A stretch of 64,000 bases of DNA from Streptomyces genisteinicus (GTDB taxonomy: Bacteria; Actinomycetota; Actinomycetes; Streptomycetales; Streptomycetaceae), in NCBI RefSeq assembly GCF_014489615.1, contig NZ_CP060825.1, positions 7,424,001 to 7,488,000 on the forward strand, in the 5' to 3' direction. Of this stretch, positions 17,359 to 26,603 are shown one piece after another. Position numbers and translations under genes: made by a program. The notes under the pieces were generated by a model, which saw nothing but the letters and a program-made list of their open reading frames with translations, had not been told where the DNA came from and searched no databases. Numbering within the stretch: the stretch's first letter is position 1; every line of letters begins with the position of its first letter.

Positions 17359-17676
17359 TCAGAACGGCGGCTCGGCGGAGCCGGTGATCAGCAGCACGCC
17401 GGTGCCGAAGAAGCGGCGGTTCACCACGAACGACGCCGCCCGGCCGTCCGGCATCCGCACACTGCGGTCCTCGGCCTCCATGACCTTCCACGCGGCGCTC
17501 TCGCCGCCCGCCACGTCGATGCTGCCGTTCCAGTCCGTCAGCCCCTCCGCGATGTCCGCGGCCCGTTCGGCGGCGCTCTCCCGCCGGTCGTCCTCGGCCC
17601 ACGAGTGCAGCTCGGCGACCGCCGCGTACTCGACGCCGTCCGCGGTCACCGTCACATCGCCCTGGAAGTCGGCCAT
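17359..17676 (-). CDS. Small uncharacterised protein, possibly DUF4873-like
   Basis: 105 aa. The start ATG at 17676 has a good GGAGG but only one base away, so translation may begin differently. Predicted beta-rich with no signal or membrane segment. The opening FQGDVTVTADGVEY, an internal DWNGSI and the end ITGSAEPPF resemble small actinobacterial DUF4873 proteins; I recognise this by pattern only. It sits between ppk2 and the SpoIIE-type genes on the same strand. Confidence 0.6.
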   Translation of the reverse strand: MADFQGDVTVTADGVEYAAVAELHSWAEDDRRESAAERAADIAEGLTDWNGSIDVAGGESAAWKVMEAEDRSVRMPDGRAASFVVNRRFFGTGVLLITGSAEPPF

Positions 17677-17719
17677 GCCTCCAGTGTGCGCCCACCCGTC
17701 GCGGCGCGCGGCCCGCGGC

Positions 17720-19819
17720 TCAGACCGGCAGCGGGACCTCGGCCCAGATCGTCTTGCCCTGCTTCGTGTACCGGGTGCCCCAGGCGGAGGCGAGCTGGGA
17801 GACGATGAACAGTCCGCGGCCGCCCTCGTCGACGGTCTGCGCGTGCCGCAGATGCGGGGCGCTCGGGCTGGTGTCGTTGACCTCGCAGGTCAGGGAGGCC
17901 GTCCGGATCAGCCGCAGGCTCACGGGTGCGGTGCCGTACCGCACCGCGTTCGTCACCAGCTCGCTGACGACCAGCTCCATGGTGTGGACGGTGTCGTCCG
18001 GCAGGCCCCATGCCGCCAGCTGCCCGCGGGCCAGCGCCCGCGCGGCCGCGGGGTCGCGCAGGTCGTGGGCGAGCTCCCAGGTCGCCTGGTGCTCGGAGGC
18101 GAAGGAGCCGGTCCGTGCGAGCAGGACCACGGCGCCGTCGAGTTCGGGGGCGGGGAAGTTGTACACCAGGGCGTCGCAGAGTGCGCGCAGCGGACGGTCC
18201 TGCGGGTTCAGCACCTCGCTCAGCGGCCGTGTGCCCGGCTTGTCGAGAAGACCCCGGCTGCCGCTGTACAGCACGAGGATCGAGCCCGGCTCCAGCACGG
18301 TGGACAGCGTGCCGAACGGCGCGAGGTCCGGCGAGGCCAGCGGCGGTCCCTCGGGCACGTTCAGCGTGCCGGTGTCTCCGCCGGGGCTCACGACCACCGG
18401 TACGGGGTGGCCGGCGCGGGCCATCGTGCAGCGGCGGGTGAAGGGGTCGTACACCGCGTAGAGGCAGGCCGCCTCCAGCCGCTCGGGAACCCGGTCGCCC
18501 GCCGGCCGGGAGGTGCGCTCACGGGCCAGGACACGCGCGGTGTCGTTCAGGCGTGCCAGCAGTTCGTCGGGTTCCAGATCGAGGGCGGCCAGGGTCTGCA
18601 CGGCGGTGCGCAGCTGTCCCATCACCGCCGCCGTCTGGATGCCGTGGCCCTTCACCTCCCCGGTGACCAGCGCGGTCCGCGCGCCCGACAGCGGGATGGT
18701 GTCGAACCAGCAGCCGCTGTTGCGCCCCGGCAGATAGGCGTGGACGGCCTCCACGGAGACCAGGGCGCGGGACTCGGCGTCCGGGGGGAGCAGCCGGCGC
18801 TGCACGGTGGAGGCGATCGTGTGCTCCCGCTGGTAGCGGCTCGCGTTGTCGATGGACACGGCGGTGTGCGCGGCGAGCGTCGTCGCGAAGCCCAGGTCCT
18901 CCTCGCGGTACGCGGGACTGCCGCCGCTGCGGTACAGGCTGAGCAGCCCGAGCACCGTCCCGCGCAGCGTCAGGGGAAGCACGATCAGCGAGTGGGAGCC
19001 GTACTCCGCCACGGAGCGGGCGCGTGCGGGGTCACCGGCCAGCCACGCGCTGTCCGGCCGCACATCCAGCAGCCGGGGGCGCAGGTCGGAGAGGGCCAGG
19101 CTGAACGGGGAGGGGTGCGGCATGCCGCGCACGTCGCCCACGGGGTGGGCGGGCCCGCCTTCGTCGGGGCCCGCGAAGGCGGTGCGCCGCAGCGGGGTGT
19201 CCCGTCCGAGCGGCCCGGTCGGCGCCTCCGCACCCCGCAGCACCTCGTCCACGATCTCGACCACCGCGATGTCCGCGAACCCCGGCACGACCGCCTGCAC
19301 CAGGTCCTCGCAGGTGGTGGCCAGATCCAGTGACTGACCCACCCGTTCCCGCACCGCGTCCAGCGACCGTGCGCGGGCCCTCGCGGACTCCCGCTCGGTG
19401 ACGTCGGCGACGATGACGGCCACACCGGTCGGCGGTCCGGTCCGGTCGCCGAGCGGGTGGCAGGACATCGCGTACGTCCGTGCGGCGCCCTGTGGAGCCG
19501 CCGCGGCCCGGTCCCCGCGCAGGACGCGGTGGAGGTGCACCCGCCGCCGCAGCACCTCGGAGAGCAGGCCCTCGACCTCCTGCGCGTCGCCGGCGGGCCG
19601 GACGTCGGCGAAGCGCAGGCCGAGGAGCGGATCCCCGTCCCCGTCGGCCTCGGCGCCGGCGTCGTCCGTTCCCCCGCCCGACACGGTGGTGCGGACGATG
19701 CGCAGGGTGTCGTCGAGCATGTACAGCCGGGCGTCGCCCCCGTTCGAGAGGGCGTCCAGCAGCACGGTGTCGAGGGGGTCCTCGGTCACATCTCCACCGC
19801 CCTCCGGCGCAGGGGTCAC
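17720..19819 (-). CDS. PAS-GAF-SpoIIE-like protein with anti-sigma ATPase domain; phosphatase ligands substituted
   Basis: 699 aa from GTG 19819; an internal GTG at 19789 preceded by GGTGGAG is an alternative. Order: PAS (about 20-130), GAF (about 150-315), SpoIIE/PP2C domain (about 330-545) and a C-terminal HATPase_c of the RsbW type with N-box ELVVSELVTNAVRYG and GGRGLFIV. The phosphatase domain departs from the family at metal-binding positions: SGCWFD where GGDWYD is usual, GEVKGHG for GDVxGHG, and LYSGSRGLL where TDGL normally stands. It may be a pseudophosphatase acting through its kinase-like domain. It lies 77 bp downstream of an intact relative. Confidence 0.88.
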   Translation of the reverse strand: MTPAPEGGGDVTEDPLDTVLLDALSNGGDARLYMLDDTLRIVRTTVSGGGTDDAGAEADGDGDPLLGLRFADVRPAGDAQEVEGLLSEVLRRRVHLHRVLRGDRAAAAPQGAARTYAMSCHPLGDRTGPPTGVAVIVADVTERESARARARSLDAVRERVGQSLDLATTCEDLVQAVVPGFADIAVVEIVDEVLRGAEAPTGPLGRDTPLRRTAFAGPDEGGPAHPVGDVRGMPHPSPFSLALSDLRPRLLDVRPDSAWLAGDPARARSVAEYGSHSLIVLPLTLRGTVLGLLSLYRSGGSPAYREEDLGFATTLAAHTAVSIDNASRYQREHTIASTVQRRLLPPDAESRALVSVEAVHAYLPGRNSGCWFDTIPLSGARTALVTGEVKGHGIQTAAVMGQLRTAVQTLAALDLEPDELLARLNDTARVLARERTSRPAGDRVPERLEAACLYAVYDPFTRRCTMARAGHPVPVVVSPGGDTGTLNVPEGPPLASPDLAPFGTLSTVLEPGSILVLYSGSRGLLDKPGTRPLSEVLNPQDRPLRALCDALVYNFPAPELDGAVVLLARTGSFASEHQATWELAHDLRDPAAARALARGQLAAWGLPDDTVHTMELVVSELVTNAVRYGTAPVSLRLIRTASLTCEVNDTSPSAPHLRHAQTVDEGGRGLFIVSQLASAWGTRYTKQGKTIWAEVPLPV

Positions 19820-19896
19820 GGTTCAGCCCGACCGGTGGCCCAACCTAGTGCCGCTGTCCGCCGAGCGCCTGTCGACAGCTTCCGTCCCGCACGGTC

Positions 19897-21930
19897 TCAG
19901 GCCGTGCGGCGGACGGCGAGCAGGGCCACGTCGTCGATGCGGCCCGGGTCGTCGCGGAGTGTCAGGAAGTCCGTGAGGGCGGTCAGGTCGATGTCCCCGG
20001 CGCCCCGGCTCCAGTCGAGGATGCCGTCCATCATGGTGCGCACACCGACGTCGATGTCGGTGTCCCTGCGCTCGACGAGGCCGTCGGTGAACAGCAGCAG
20101 GGTGTCGCGCGGATCGAGCACGGACCTGGTCGTCGGGTACCGCGCCCCGGGGTCCACCCCGAGCGGCGGGCCGCCGGCCAGCTCCACCTCGCCGATGCTC
20201 TCCGGGCGCACCCGCAGCGGCAGGGGATGCCCCGCCCGCGCGCCGGTCAGCACACCGTCGCCCGGACTGAGGACGAGGTAGGCACAGGTGGCGAAGCGGT
20301 CGGTGTCCAGGTCGCACAGCACGCGGTTGACCTTGCCGAGCAGGGCGCCGGGCGCCAGGCCCGACTCGGCGCACGCCCGCAGCGCCACCCTCAGCTGTCC
20401 CATCACCGCCGACGCGTGGGCGTCGTGGCCCTGCACGTCCCCGATCACCAGGGCGGCGGTGCCGTCGTCCAGCGGCAGGACGTCGTACCAGTCGCCGCCG
20501 ACACGCATCCCTCGGGTGCCGGGCAGGTAGCGGTACTGGGCGCTGAGGCTCGGCAGCACCGGCAGCCGGCGCGGCAGCATCGCCTGCTGCAGGTCGGTGG
20601 CCAGCTGGTGCTGCGTGTCGAACAGCCGTGCGCGTTCGAGGGTCTGGGTCAGGATCACGGCCACGGCCGTGAAGAAGGTGCGCTCCGCGGCGTCGAACAG
20701 CCGGGGGCCGGCGAAGGAGATCAGGCACGCGCCCGTGGCGTGGTCGGCCGAGCCCAGCGACAGGACGACCCACGAGCGCGACGGCAGTTCGCCGACGAGC
20801 GCGAGGCCCGGCACCCCGTACTCGGAGTGACGCGCCAGGTCCTCGATGAACAGCGGCTCCTCCTGGGTCGCCGCGAACGCCATCACCTCTTCCGCGGGCA
20901 CCCGCAGATGCTGCAGCGCGGGGGCGATCCGGCTCTCCCCGACGATCTCCATGTGGCCGCTCTCCACGATGCCGAGCAGCAGGTTCTCCGCCCCGAGGGC
21001 GGGCCGGGCGAGATCCGTCATCACCCGGGCCACGTCCTCCACCGTGACCGCCTTGGACAGCGCCCGGGTCAGCGTGAAGAGCAGGGAGTTGCGGGACCGT
21101 TCGGCCCGGGTGCCCGCGGCACGGCCGTTCGCCGGGAGGTCGGCGCCGGCCTCGTAGACCACCCCGAGGGCCCGCGCCGGGCGGCCCTGGTCGTCGAGGA
21201 GGACCCGCCCGCACTCGGTGACGTGGTGCACGCTGTCGTCGGGGTGGACGACCCGGTACTGGAGCCGGTAGCGGCCCGGATCACCGGTGGCGCCCGCGGC
21301 CACGGGGGTGATGGCGGCCTCCGTGACCTGCGCGATCGCGGCCTGGAGCACGGGGACGTCCTCCGGGTGCAGCAGGGCGAAGAAGGTGTCGCCGCGGCCG
21401 TCGAAGGCCTGGGGGTCCACCCCGTAGACCGCGCAGGTGCGTTCGTCCCAGAAGACGTTGTCGGCCGAGAAGTCCCAGGCGAAGACGCCCGCCGCGGCGG
21501 CTTCCAGCGCGGCCGCCACCGGGTCGGTCCGGGCCGCGTTCCACAGTCCGAGGGCGCAGGCCTCGGCGAGCAGGGCGAGTCCTTCCGGGACGGCGCCGCC
21601 GGGCGCGGCGCCCGGGTGTTCCAGCCCGGCCGCGAGCGCCCCGCAGACCTGGTCCTCGACGGTCAGCGGCACCACCAGGGACGGACCGTCCGCGCCGTCC
21701 ACCAGCCGGGGCGTCCCGGTGCGCAGGACCTCCACGGCCGCCGACGCGAGGGCGTCGTCGGCCGGGACGTCGCAGGGCACGGTCACCAGCGCCGTCCCGC
21801 GGGTCACGAGCAGGCGGGTGCGCCCGGCGGGCAGGCCGCCCTCGGCGGTCAGCGCGCCGAACATCTCCAGGGGGTCCCGGGCACGCAGCACGCGTGTCAT
21901 CCGGCGCATGAGGTCCGACGGGTCCGCCAT
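19897..21930 (-). CDS. GAF-PAS-GAF-SpoIIE protein phosphatase (intact catalytic motifs)
   Basis: 677 aa, start ATG 21930 (MADPSDLMRRMTRVL) with AAGGGCAGGG upstream. A GAF-like segment (about 20-170), PAS (GVFAWDFSADNVFWDERTC), a second GAF (about 300-440) and a C-terminal SpoIIE/PP2C domain (about 455-677). Metal ligands are present: VGGDWYD, GDVQGHD, FTDGLVERR and DDVALLAV. It should dephosphorylate an anti-sigma-factor antagonist in response to small-molecule sensing. First gene of a probable two-gene operon with the substituted paralogue downstream. It has no HATPase domain of its own. Confidence 0.92.
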   Translation of the reverse strand: MADPSDLMRRMTRVLRARDPLEMFGALTAEGGLPAGRTRLLVTRGTALVTVPCDVPADDALASAAVEVLRTGTPRLVDGADGPSLVVPLTVEDQVCGALAAGLEHPGAAPGGAVPEGLALLAEACALGLWNAARTDPVAAALEAAAAGVFAWDFSADNVFWDERTCAVYGVDPQAFDGRGDTFFALLHPEDVPVLQAAIAQVTEAAITPVAAGATGDPGRYRLQYRVVHPDDSVHHVTECGRVLLDDQGRPARALGVVYEAGADLPANGRAAGTRAERSRNSLLFTLTRALSKAVTVEDVARVMTDLARPALGAENLLLGIVESGHMEIVGESRIAPALQHLRVPAEEVMAFAATQEEPLFIEDLARHSEYGVPGLALVGELPSRSWVVLSLGSADHATGACLISFAGPRLFDAAERTFFTAVAVILTQTLERARLFDTQHQLATDLQQAMLPRRLPVLPSLSAQYRYLPGTRGMRVGGDWYDVLPLDDGTAALVIGDVQGHDAHASAVMGQLRVALRACAESGLAPGALLGKVNRVLCDLDTDRFATCAYLVLSPGDGVLTGARAGHPLPLRVRPESIGEVELAGGPPLGVDPGARYPTTRSVLDPRDTLLLFTDGLVERRDTDIDVGVRTMMDGILDWSRGAGDIDLTALTDFLTLRDDPGRIDDVALLAVRRTA

Positions 21931-21980
21931 GTGCGTGCCCTGCCCTTTCGCCACCGGATGCTGAACAGCAGACGGTGCGA

Positions 21981-21986
21981 ATTCTA
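21981..21986 (-). promoter_or_regulatory. Candidate -10 for the SpoIIE operon
   Basis: TAGAAT on the minus strand, about 50 bp upstream of the ATG at 21930, in the only AT-rich patch of the gap. No clear -35. Confidence 0.35.
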
Positions 21987-22117
21987 CATAAGGGGCATAT
22001 CGCCGCAGTCGCCGCAGGGGGGACCGGGCCGTCCCGGCGCGCGCCCGGACACCTCTGTCCGGTGCGCGCCCGGGTCGCACGGGCGTCCTGCCCCGTCTCC
22101 GCCGCGCGGGCAGCGGG

Positions 22118-22465
22118 TCAGACGGCCGGCGACGGCGCGTCCGCGCCGAGCTCCCAGGCGTGGCGCTTGAACTCCGGCAGGAAGTCCGGATGGTCCTCCC
22201 AGTTGCGGGCCGCTGTGCGCAGCACGTCCCAGTTGTGCTCCAGCGCCTGGTCGACGACGGCGCGGGTGGCCGGGTCGGCGTCCTCGCGGCCGTTCGCGAC
22301 ACCCCTGACGGCCGCGGCGGCGCGCACGGTGTTCAGCAGCGCGCGCAGGGCGCGCGAGGTGTCGTCCATCCCGAAACCGTGCTCGCTGCCGGTCTCCGCG
22401 TCGAACAGCGGCCGCAGCCGCGCCTCGAGGAAGGCGCTGATGCGCTCGAAGTGCTGGATGTCCAT
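22118..22465 (-). CDS. Small helical hypothetical protein
   Basis: 115 aa, start ATG 22465 with GGAG five bases upstream. Not confidently recognised; it faintly resembles actinobacterial DUF6221-type proteins (LEARLRPLFDAE near the start, HPDFLPEFKRH near the end). No signal, membrane helix or cysteine cluster. Divergent from the GNAT gene. Confidence 0.65.
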   Translation of the reverse strand: MDIQHFERISAFLEARLRPLFDAETGSEHGFGMDDTSRALRALLNTVRAAAAVRGVANGREDADPATRAVVDQALEHNWDVLRTAARNWEDHPDFLPEFKRHAWELGADAPSPAV

Positions 22466-22626
22466 GGTGCTCCGTCTTCCGGCACGGGCGCCGTGCGCCC
22501 GCCGTCGCGACCCGTGCCCTGCCGGCCGGACTCCGGGGCGCGTCGCGCTCGGCGACCCGCATGGGCCATGATGCTGCACGGCGCCCCGGTGATCATCGAC
22601 GGGGCACGCGAACAGCAGGAGGAACC

Positions 22627-22947
22627 ATGGACATCCGTGTCGGCGACAGTCCCGAACGGTCGCGCTTCGAGATCTTCGCGGACGAGGAGCAGGCGGGCTT
22701 CGCCGAGTACCACCGGTACGAGGACGAGATCGCGTTCATCCACACCGAGATCGACGCCCGGTTCGAGGGCCGGGGGCTCGCCGGCCGGCTCGCGCGGGAG
22801 GCCCTTGACACGGCCCGCGCGCAGGGCCTGACCGTGCTGCCCTACTGCCCGTTCTTCCGGGGCTGGATCGCCAAGCACCCCGAGTACGCCGACCTCGTGC
22901 CCGTCGCGCAGCACGCGCGCTTCGGGCTGACGGCCGCTCAGGCCTGA
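22627..22947 (+). CDS. YjdJ-type GNAT-like N-acetyltransferase
   Basis: 106 aa, start ATG 22627 with a perfect AGGAGG at 22617-22622. A minimal GNAT of the short type: beta strands with FAEYHRYEDEIAFIHTEID, the acetyl-CoA loop FEGRGLAGRLAREAL, then LPYCPFFRGWIAKHPEY, which is characteristic of this subgroup. Substrate unknown. Monocistronic, ending at a hairpin shared with the convergent P450 gene. Confidence 0.9.
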   Translation: MDIRVGDSPERSRFEIFADEEQAGFAEYHRYEDEIAFIHTEIDARFEGRGLAGRLAREALDTARAQGLTVLPYCPFFRGWIAKHPEYADLVPVAQHARFGLTAAQA

Positions 22948-22963
22948 CAGCCGGCCGGGCCGG

Positions 22964-22998
22964 CGGGTCCGGGCCGCGCGGAAGGCCGGCCGGACCCG
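22964..22998. terminator. Bidirectional terminator hairpin
   Basis: CGGGTCCGG (22964-22972) and CCGGACCCG (22990-22998) pair perfectly; the 17-nt loop contains a further GGCC/GGCC pairing. It lies between two convergent stop codons. Confidence 0.7.
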
Positions 22999-23013
22999 TC
23001 GCCCGACGCCGTG

Positions 23014-24282
23014 TCAGGCCGGGGCGCCGGTCACCGGCGTCCCGGACCGGACGTCCAGCCGCAGCGGCGCCCGGAACGAGAGCAGCCCCAGCATCTTGGC
23101 GCCGCCGTCCGCCAGGGTCAGGCCGGGCAGCCGGCGGGCGGCCGCGCGCAGGGCGACCGCCGCCTCGGTGCGCGCCAGGGAGGCGCCGGGGCAGCGGTGC
23201 CTCCCGGCGCCGAACGCCAGATGGTGACGGACCCCGGGCCGGTGGGGGCACATCCGCGCGGGGTCGGGGAAGACCTCCGGGTCCGAGCCGCTGCCCATGA
23301 GCATCAGCAGCAGCTGCGCCCCCGCCGGCACCGGGGTGCCGCCCACGACGGCGGGCCGGGCAGCGACCCTGCGCCACGTGGTGACCGGCGGCTCCCGGCG
23401 CAGCACCTCCTCCACCCAGCCCTCGGCCGTACCGTCCTCGTGCGCGAGCCGCGGCCACAGTCCCGGCTCGTCGAGGGCGCGCCGCAGCACCGTGGAGATC
23501 AGCTGACCGGTGGTGGACTGCCCGGCCACGAAGACGAAGAAGCAGGCGGCGACGGCGGTGGCCGTGCCGACCGGCTCGCCGTCCGGTCCCCGGTGCCGGG
23601 TGAGGGCGCCCGCGAAGGTGTCCGGAGCCGACTCCCGCGCGTCGCGCACGACCGACGCCAGCCACTGGTGGAACGCGCCCGCGAGGGCGGCGAGTTCGAG
23701 CTGGCGCTCCGGCGAGGGGCGGCCCCAGAACAGTTCCAGGGACGCGTCGCTCCAGCGGATCAGGGTGGCCGGGTCGATGCCAGTGATGCCGAGCAGCTCC
23801 ATCAGCACGCGGCACGGGAGCACTTGGGCGAACCCGGTGAACAGCTCGCAGGCGCCGGTCGCGCGCAGACGTCGCGCGGCCGACTCCAGGAGCTCGTCGC
23901 CGATCCGCTCGATCACGGGCACCGCGGCCGCGACCCGGTCGGCGTTGAAGAACCGGGTCACCACGCGGCGCAGTCCCGGGTGGCTGTCCGTCCCGTTGTC
24001 GGCCAGCGCGGGCGGCATGGTGAACCCGGCCCCGGCGAGGACGCGCAGCGCGCCCGTGGAGAGACGGGTGACGGCCCGCTGGGCGTTGTCGGGGCGGAAG
24101 GCGGCGGTGTCGAGCAGCACCTGACGGATGTCCGCGTGCCGGCTGACCAGCCAGAGCCCGGTGCCGGGATCGCGGTGCACGGGGGATGCGGTGCGCAGGG
24201 AGTCCAGCCACGGGTGGGGGTCGTGGACGAAGTCGTCGCCGAACAGGTCGAGCGTGCCGAGCGCGTCGCTGAGATCTGGCAT
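23014..24282 (-). CDS. Cytochrome P450
   Basis: 422 aa soluble bacterial P450. The I-helix oxygen motif is AGQSTTG, the K-helix ExxR lies in EEVLRREPP, and the haem loop is FGAGRHRCPGASLAR with the Cys thiolate. The start ATG 24282 has only a weak CAGG ribosome site. There is no ferredoxin or reductase gene beside it, so redox partners come from elsewhere, and no biosynthetic genes accompany it, so the substrate is open. Confidence 0.93.
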   Translation of the reverse strand: MPDLSDALGTLDLFGDDFVHDPHPWLDSLRTASPVHRDPGTGLWLVSRHADIRQVLLDTAAFRPDNAQRAVTRLSTGALRVLAGAGFTMPPALADNGTDSHPGLRRVVTRFFNADRVAAAVPVIERIGDELLESAARRLRATGACELFTGFAQVLPCRVLMELLGITGIDPATLIRWSDASLELFWGRPSPERQLELAALAGAFHQWLASVVRDARESAPDTFAGALTRHRGPDGEPVGTATAVAACFFVFVAGQSTTGQLISTVLRRALDEPGLWPRLAHEDGTAEGWVEEVLRREPPVTTWRRVAARPAVVGGTPVPAGAQLLLMLMGSGSDPEVFPDPARMCPHRPGVRHHLAFGAGRHRCPGASLARTEAAVALRAAARRLPGLTLADGGAKMLGLLSFRAPLRLDVRSGTPVTGAPA

Positions 24283-24637
24283 ACCTGGTCCGGTCGGGGC
24301 GGGGACGACGGGGAGGCCGTCCCGTCCGGCCCGCCGGCCGGCGGCGGGAAGCCGCGCGCAGACGCTAACACGGCCCGCGCACGGCGGGTGTGGGCCGCGT
24401 CACCACCCACGGCCGCCATGGCCGTACGGCCGATCGGCGGCCGTTCCGTACGGGGTGGAGCCGGGTCCGGCCGCACGGAGGTGCGGGGCACGGTGGAGGC
24501 GAAGGCCGGGAGCCCGCGGCGGCGGGCGTGCCCGCCCGCGCGGGCCGCTCCGGATGCGGGCCGGGAACGCGTCCCGCGTCCCGGGCGCGGGCGGCCCGAA
24601 CCCCCGCCGCCGCCCGCATCCGCGGACCGCCCCGCCG
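24283..24637. other. Gene-less gap between P450 and lacI-type genes
   Basis: No coding sequence seen. A perfect 11-bp inverted repeat CGGATGCGGGC (24551-24561) / GCCCGCATCCG (24612-24622) with a 50-nt GC-rich interior lies directly after the lacI-type stop and may end the galactan operon. The palindrome CCGTACGG occurs in the P450-proximal half. Promoter of the P450 not identified. Confidence 0.45.
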
Positions 24638-25666
24638 TCAGGCGGACTCGCGGCGGACCAGCTCGGTGGGGAGGATCACGGCGGCCGGGTCCTCGCCGCC
24701 GATCCGCGCCATCAGCATGCGCACCATCTCCTTGCTGATCCGGTCGAACGGCTGGCGGATCGTGGTGAGCCGGGGCGCAGCGGCCAGCGCCGCCGGCGAG
24801 TCGTCGAAACCTCCGACGGCCACGTCCCCGGGCACCGACCGCCCGGCGCGGGCGAGCGCGTCGAGGACGCCGTCGGCCATCAGATCGGACGCGACGAACA
24901 CGGCGTCGATGTCCGGGGCGCGCTCCAGCAGCTGCTCCGCGGCCCGGCCGCCGCTCGCCCTGCTGTAGTCGCCGGCCGCGATCAGCGCCTCGTCGACGGG
25001 CAGACCGCACTCGGCGAGCGTCTCGCGGTAGCCGGCCAGCCGCTCGACCCCGCCCGGCGTGTCCGGGGGACCGGACACGGTGGCGATCCGGCGGCGCCCC
25101 GACTCGTACAGGAAGCGCACCATCTGCCGCGCCCCGTCGCGGTCGTCGGCCGCGACGTAGCTGATGCGCGCCTGCTGCCCGATCGGCTTGCCGCAGGCGA
25201 CGACCGGGATGCCCGCCGCGTCCAGCTCGCCCGCCACCGGGTCGCCCGAGTGGCTGGAGACCAGCAGGACCCCGTCCACGTGCCCGGCCTGGATGTAGCG
25301 GAGGTTCCGCCGCCGTTCGTCCTCGTTGCCGGCGATCATCAGCAGCAGCGGGATGTCCTGCGAGGCGAGCTCCTGGGTGCAGGACCGCAGCAGCACGTTG
25401 AAGTTGGGATCCTCGAAGAACCGCTCCTGCGGCTCGGTGAGCAGGAAGGCCACCGAGTCGGACCGTCCGGTGATCAGCGAGCGCGCGTGCCGGTTGACCA
25501 CGTACCCGGTCCGGCGGATCGCGTTGTTCACGGCCGTCTGCGCCGCGGGGCTGACGTAGTGCCCGCCGTTGAGGACGCGTGAGACGGTGCCGCGCGACAC
25601 CCCGGCCTCGCGTGCCACGTCGTGGATCGTGACCGGCCGGCGTCTGCCCTCTGGGCCGCGGTTCAT
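24638..25666 (-). CDS. LacI-family regulator of the galactan operon
   Basis: 342 aa, ATG 25666 with GGGGAAG upstream. LacI helix-turn-helix and hinge at the N-terminus (VTIHDVAREAGVSRGTVSRV, then LNGGHYVSPA), periplasmic-binding-protein-like sensor domain with DAVFVASDLMADGVLDAL and GDVAVGGFDDSP. Last gene of the operon, 25 bp after the second permease, so it is likely autoregulated. The 16-bp palindrome over the operon promoter at 28905-28920 is the obvious operator. It probably responds to galactose or a galacto-oligosaccharide (inference from neighbours). Confidence 0.92.
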   Translation of the reverse strand: MNRGPEGRRRPVTIHDVAREAGVSRGTVSRVLNGGHYVSPAAQTAVNNAIRRTGYVVNRHARSLITGRSDSVAFLLTEPQERFFEDPNFNVLLRSCTQELASQDIPLLLMIAGNEDERRRNLRYIQAGHVDGVLLVSSHSGDPVAGELDAAGIPVVACGKPIGQQARISYVAADDRDGARQMVRFLYESGRRRIATVSGPPDTPGGVERLAGYRETLAECGLPVDEALIAAGDYSRASGGRAAEQLLERAPDIDAVFVASDLMADGVLDALARAGRSVPGDVAVGGFDDSPAALAAAPRLTTIRQPFDRISKEMVRMLMARIGGEDPAAVILPTELVRRESA

Positions 25667-25691
25667 GGTGCTTCCCCTCGTTCCCCTGAGC

Positions 25692-26603
25692 TCATGACTT
25701 TACGGCCCCCGACAGCAGGTCCAGGCTCCAGAACCGCTGGATGACGAGGAAGAGGGCGACGAGCGGCACGATGGCGAGGAGGGCGCCGGTGATCACCAGC
25801 GTGTAGAGGGCCGGTGTGGTGCTGCCCTGCGCGAGCAGGGTGAACAGGCCCACCGTCACGGGGAACTTCCCGTCGTCGCTCAGCATGATGTAGGGGAGCA
25901 GGAAGTTGTTCCAGATCGCGGTGAACTGGAAGAGGAAGATCGTCACCAGGCCCGGCGACATCAGCGGGACGCCGATGCGCAGGAAGATCCGCCACTCTCC
26001 CGCGCCGTCCATGCGGGCGGCCTCGACGAGCTCCCCGGGCACCGCGGCCTGCGCGTAGATCCGGCCGAGGTAGACACCGTAGGGGGAGAGGATCAGAGGC
26101 AGGAGCACCGACAGGCGGGAGTCGGTCAGGTCCGCCTCGGCCATCAGCAGGTACTGGGGGACGGCCAGGATCACCGGGGGCATCAGCACGCCCGCGAGGA
26201 GCACATTGAAGACGGCCTCCCGGCCGCGGAACCGGTAGACCGCGAGCGCGTAGCCGGACACCGCGGAGACCGCGGTCGACAGGACGGCCCCGAGGCCCGC
26301 GTACAGGCCGGAGTTGGCCATCCACCGCCAGTAGATCCCCTCGCGGTAGGCGTTCAGGTCCGCGAGGTTGTCCGCGAGTCCGGTGCCCGGCAGGAAGGTG
26401 AAGGTGGAGAAGAGCTCGCTGCCGGACTTGGTCGAGGCCACGAGCACCCACGCCACCGGCAGCAGGCAGTAGACGGCCCCGAGCAGCAGGGCCGCGGTCG
26501 GCAGCAGGGCGAACCTGCGCGGCGGCCCCTGGGCGGTGCCGGGAGCGGTGCCGGCCGCGGGCGCGGTCCTGCGGCCCACGGCGGCGGGGCTGGTGGTGCT
26601 CAT
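25692..26603 (-). CDS. Sugar ABC permease, MalG/GanQ type
   Basis: 303 aa with six predicted membrane segments. The EAA loop reads ELVEAARMDGAGEWRIF. A disordered Ala/Pro-rich N-terminus precedes helix 1 (TAALLLGAVYCLLPV). Start ATG 26603 overlaps the previous stop by four bases. By context it imports galactan-derived oligosaccharides with the adjacent permease and lipoprotein; the ATPase is not encoded here. Confidence 0.92.
   Translation of the reverse strand: MSTTSPAAVGRRTAPAAGTAPGTAQGPPRRFALLPTAALLLGAVYCLLPVAWVLVASTKSGSELFSTFTFLPGTGLADNLADLNAYREGIYWRWMANSGLYAGLGAVLSTAVSAVSGYALAVYRFRGREAVFNVLLAGVLMPPVILAVPQYLLMAEADLTDSRLSVLLPLILSPYGVYLGRIYAQAAVPGELVEAARMDGAGEWRIFLRIGVPLMSPGLVTIFLFQFTAIWNNFLLPYIMLSDDGKFPVTVGLFTLLAQGSTTPALYTLVITGALLAIVPLVALFLVIQRFWSLDLLSGAVKS

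Noticed and set aside
23014..24282. P450 as part of a biosynthetic gene cluster
   Set aside because: No synthase, cyclase, ferredoxin or tailoring genes lie on either side; neighbours are a GNAT gene and a carbohydrate operon.
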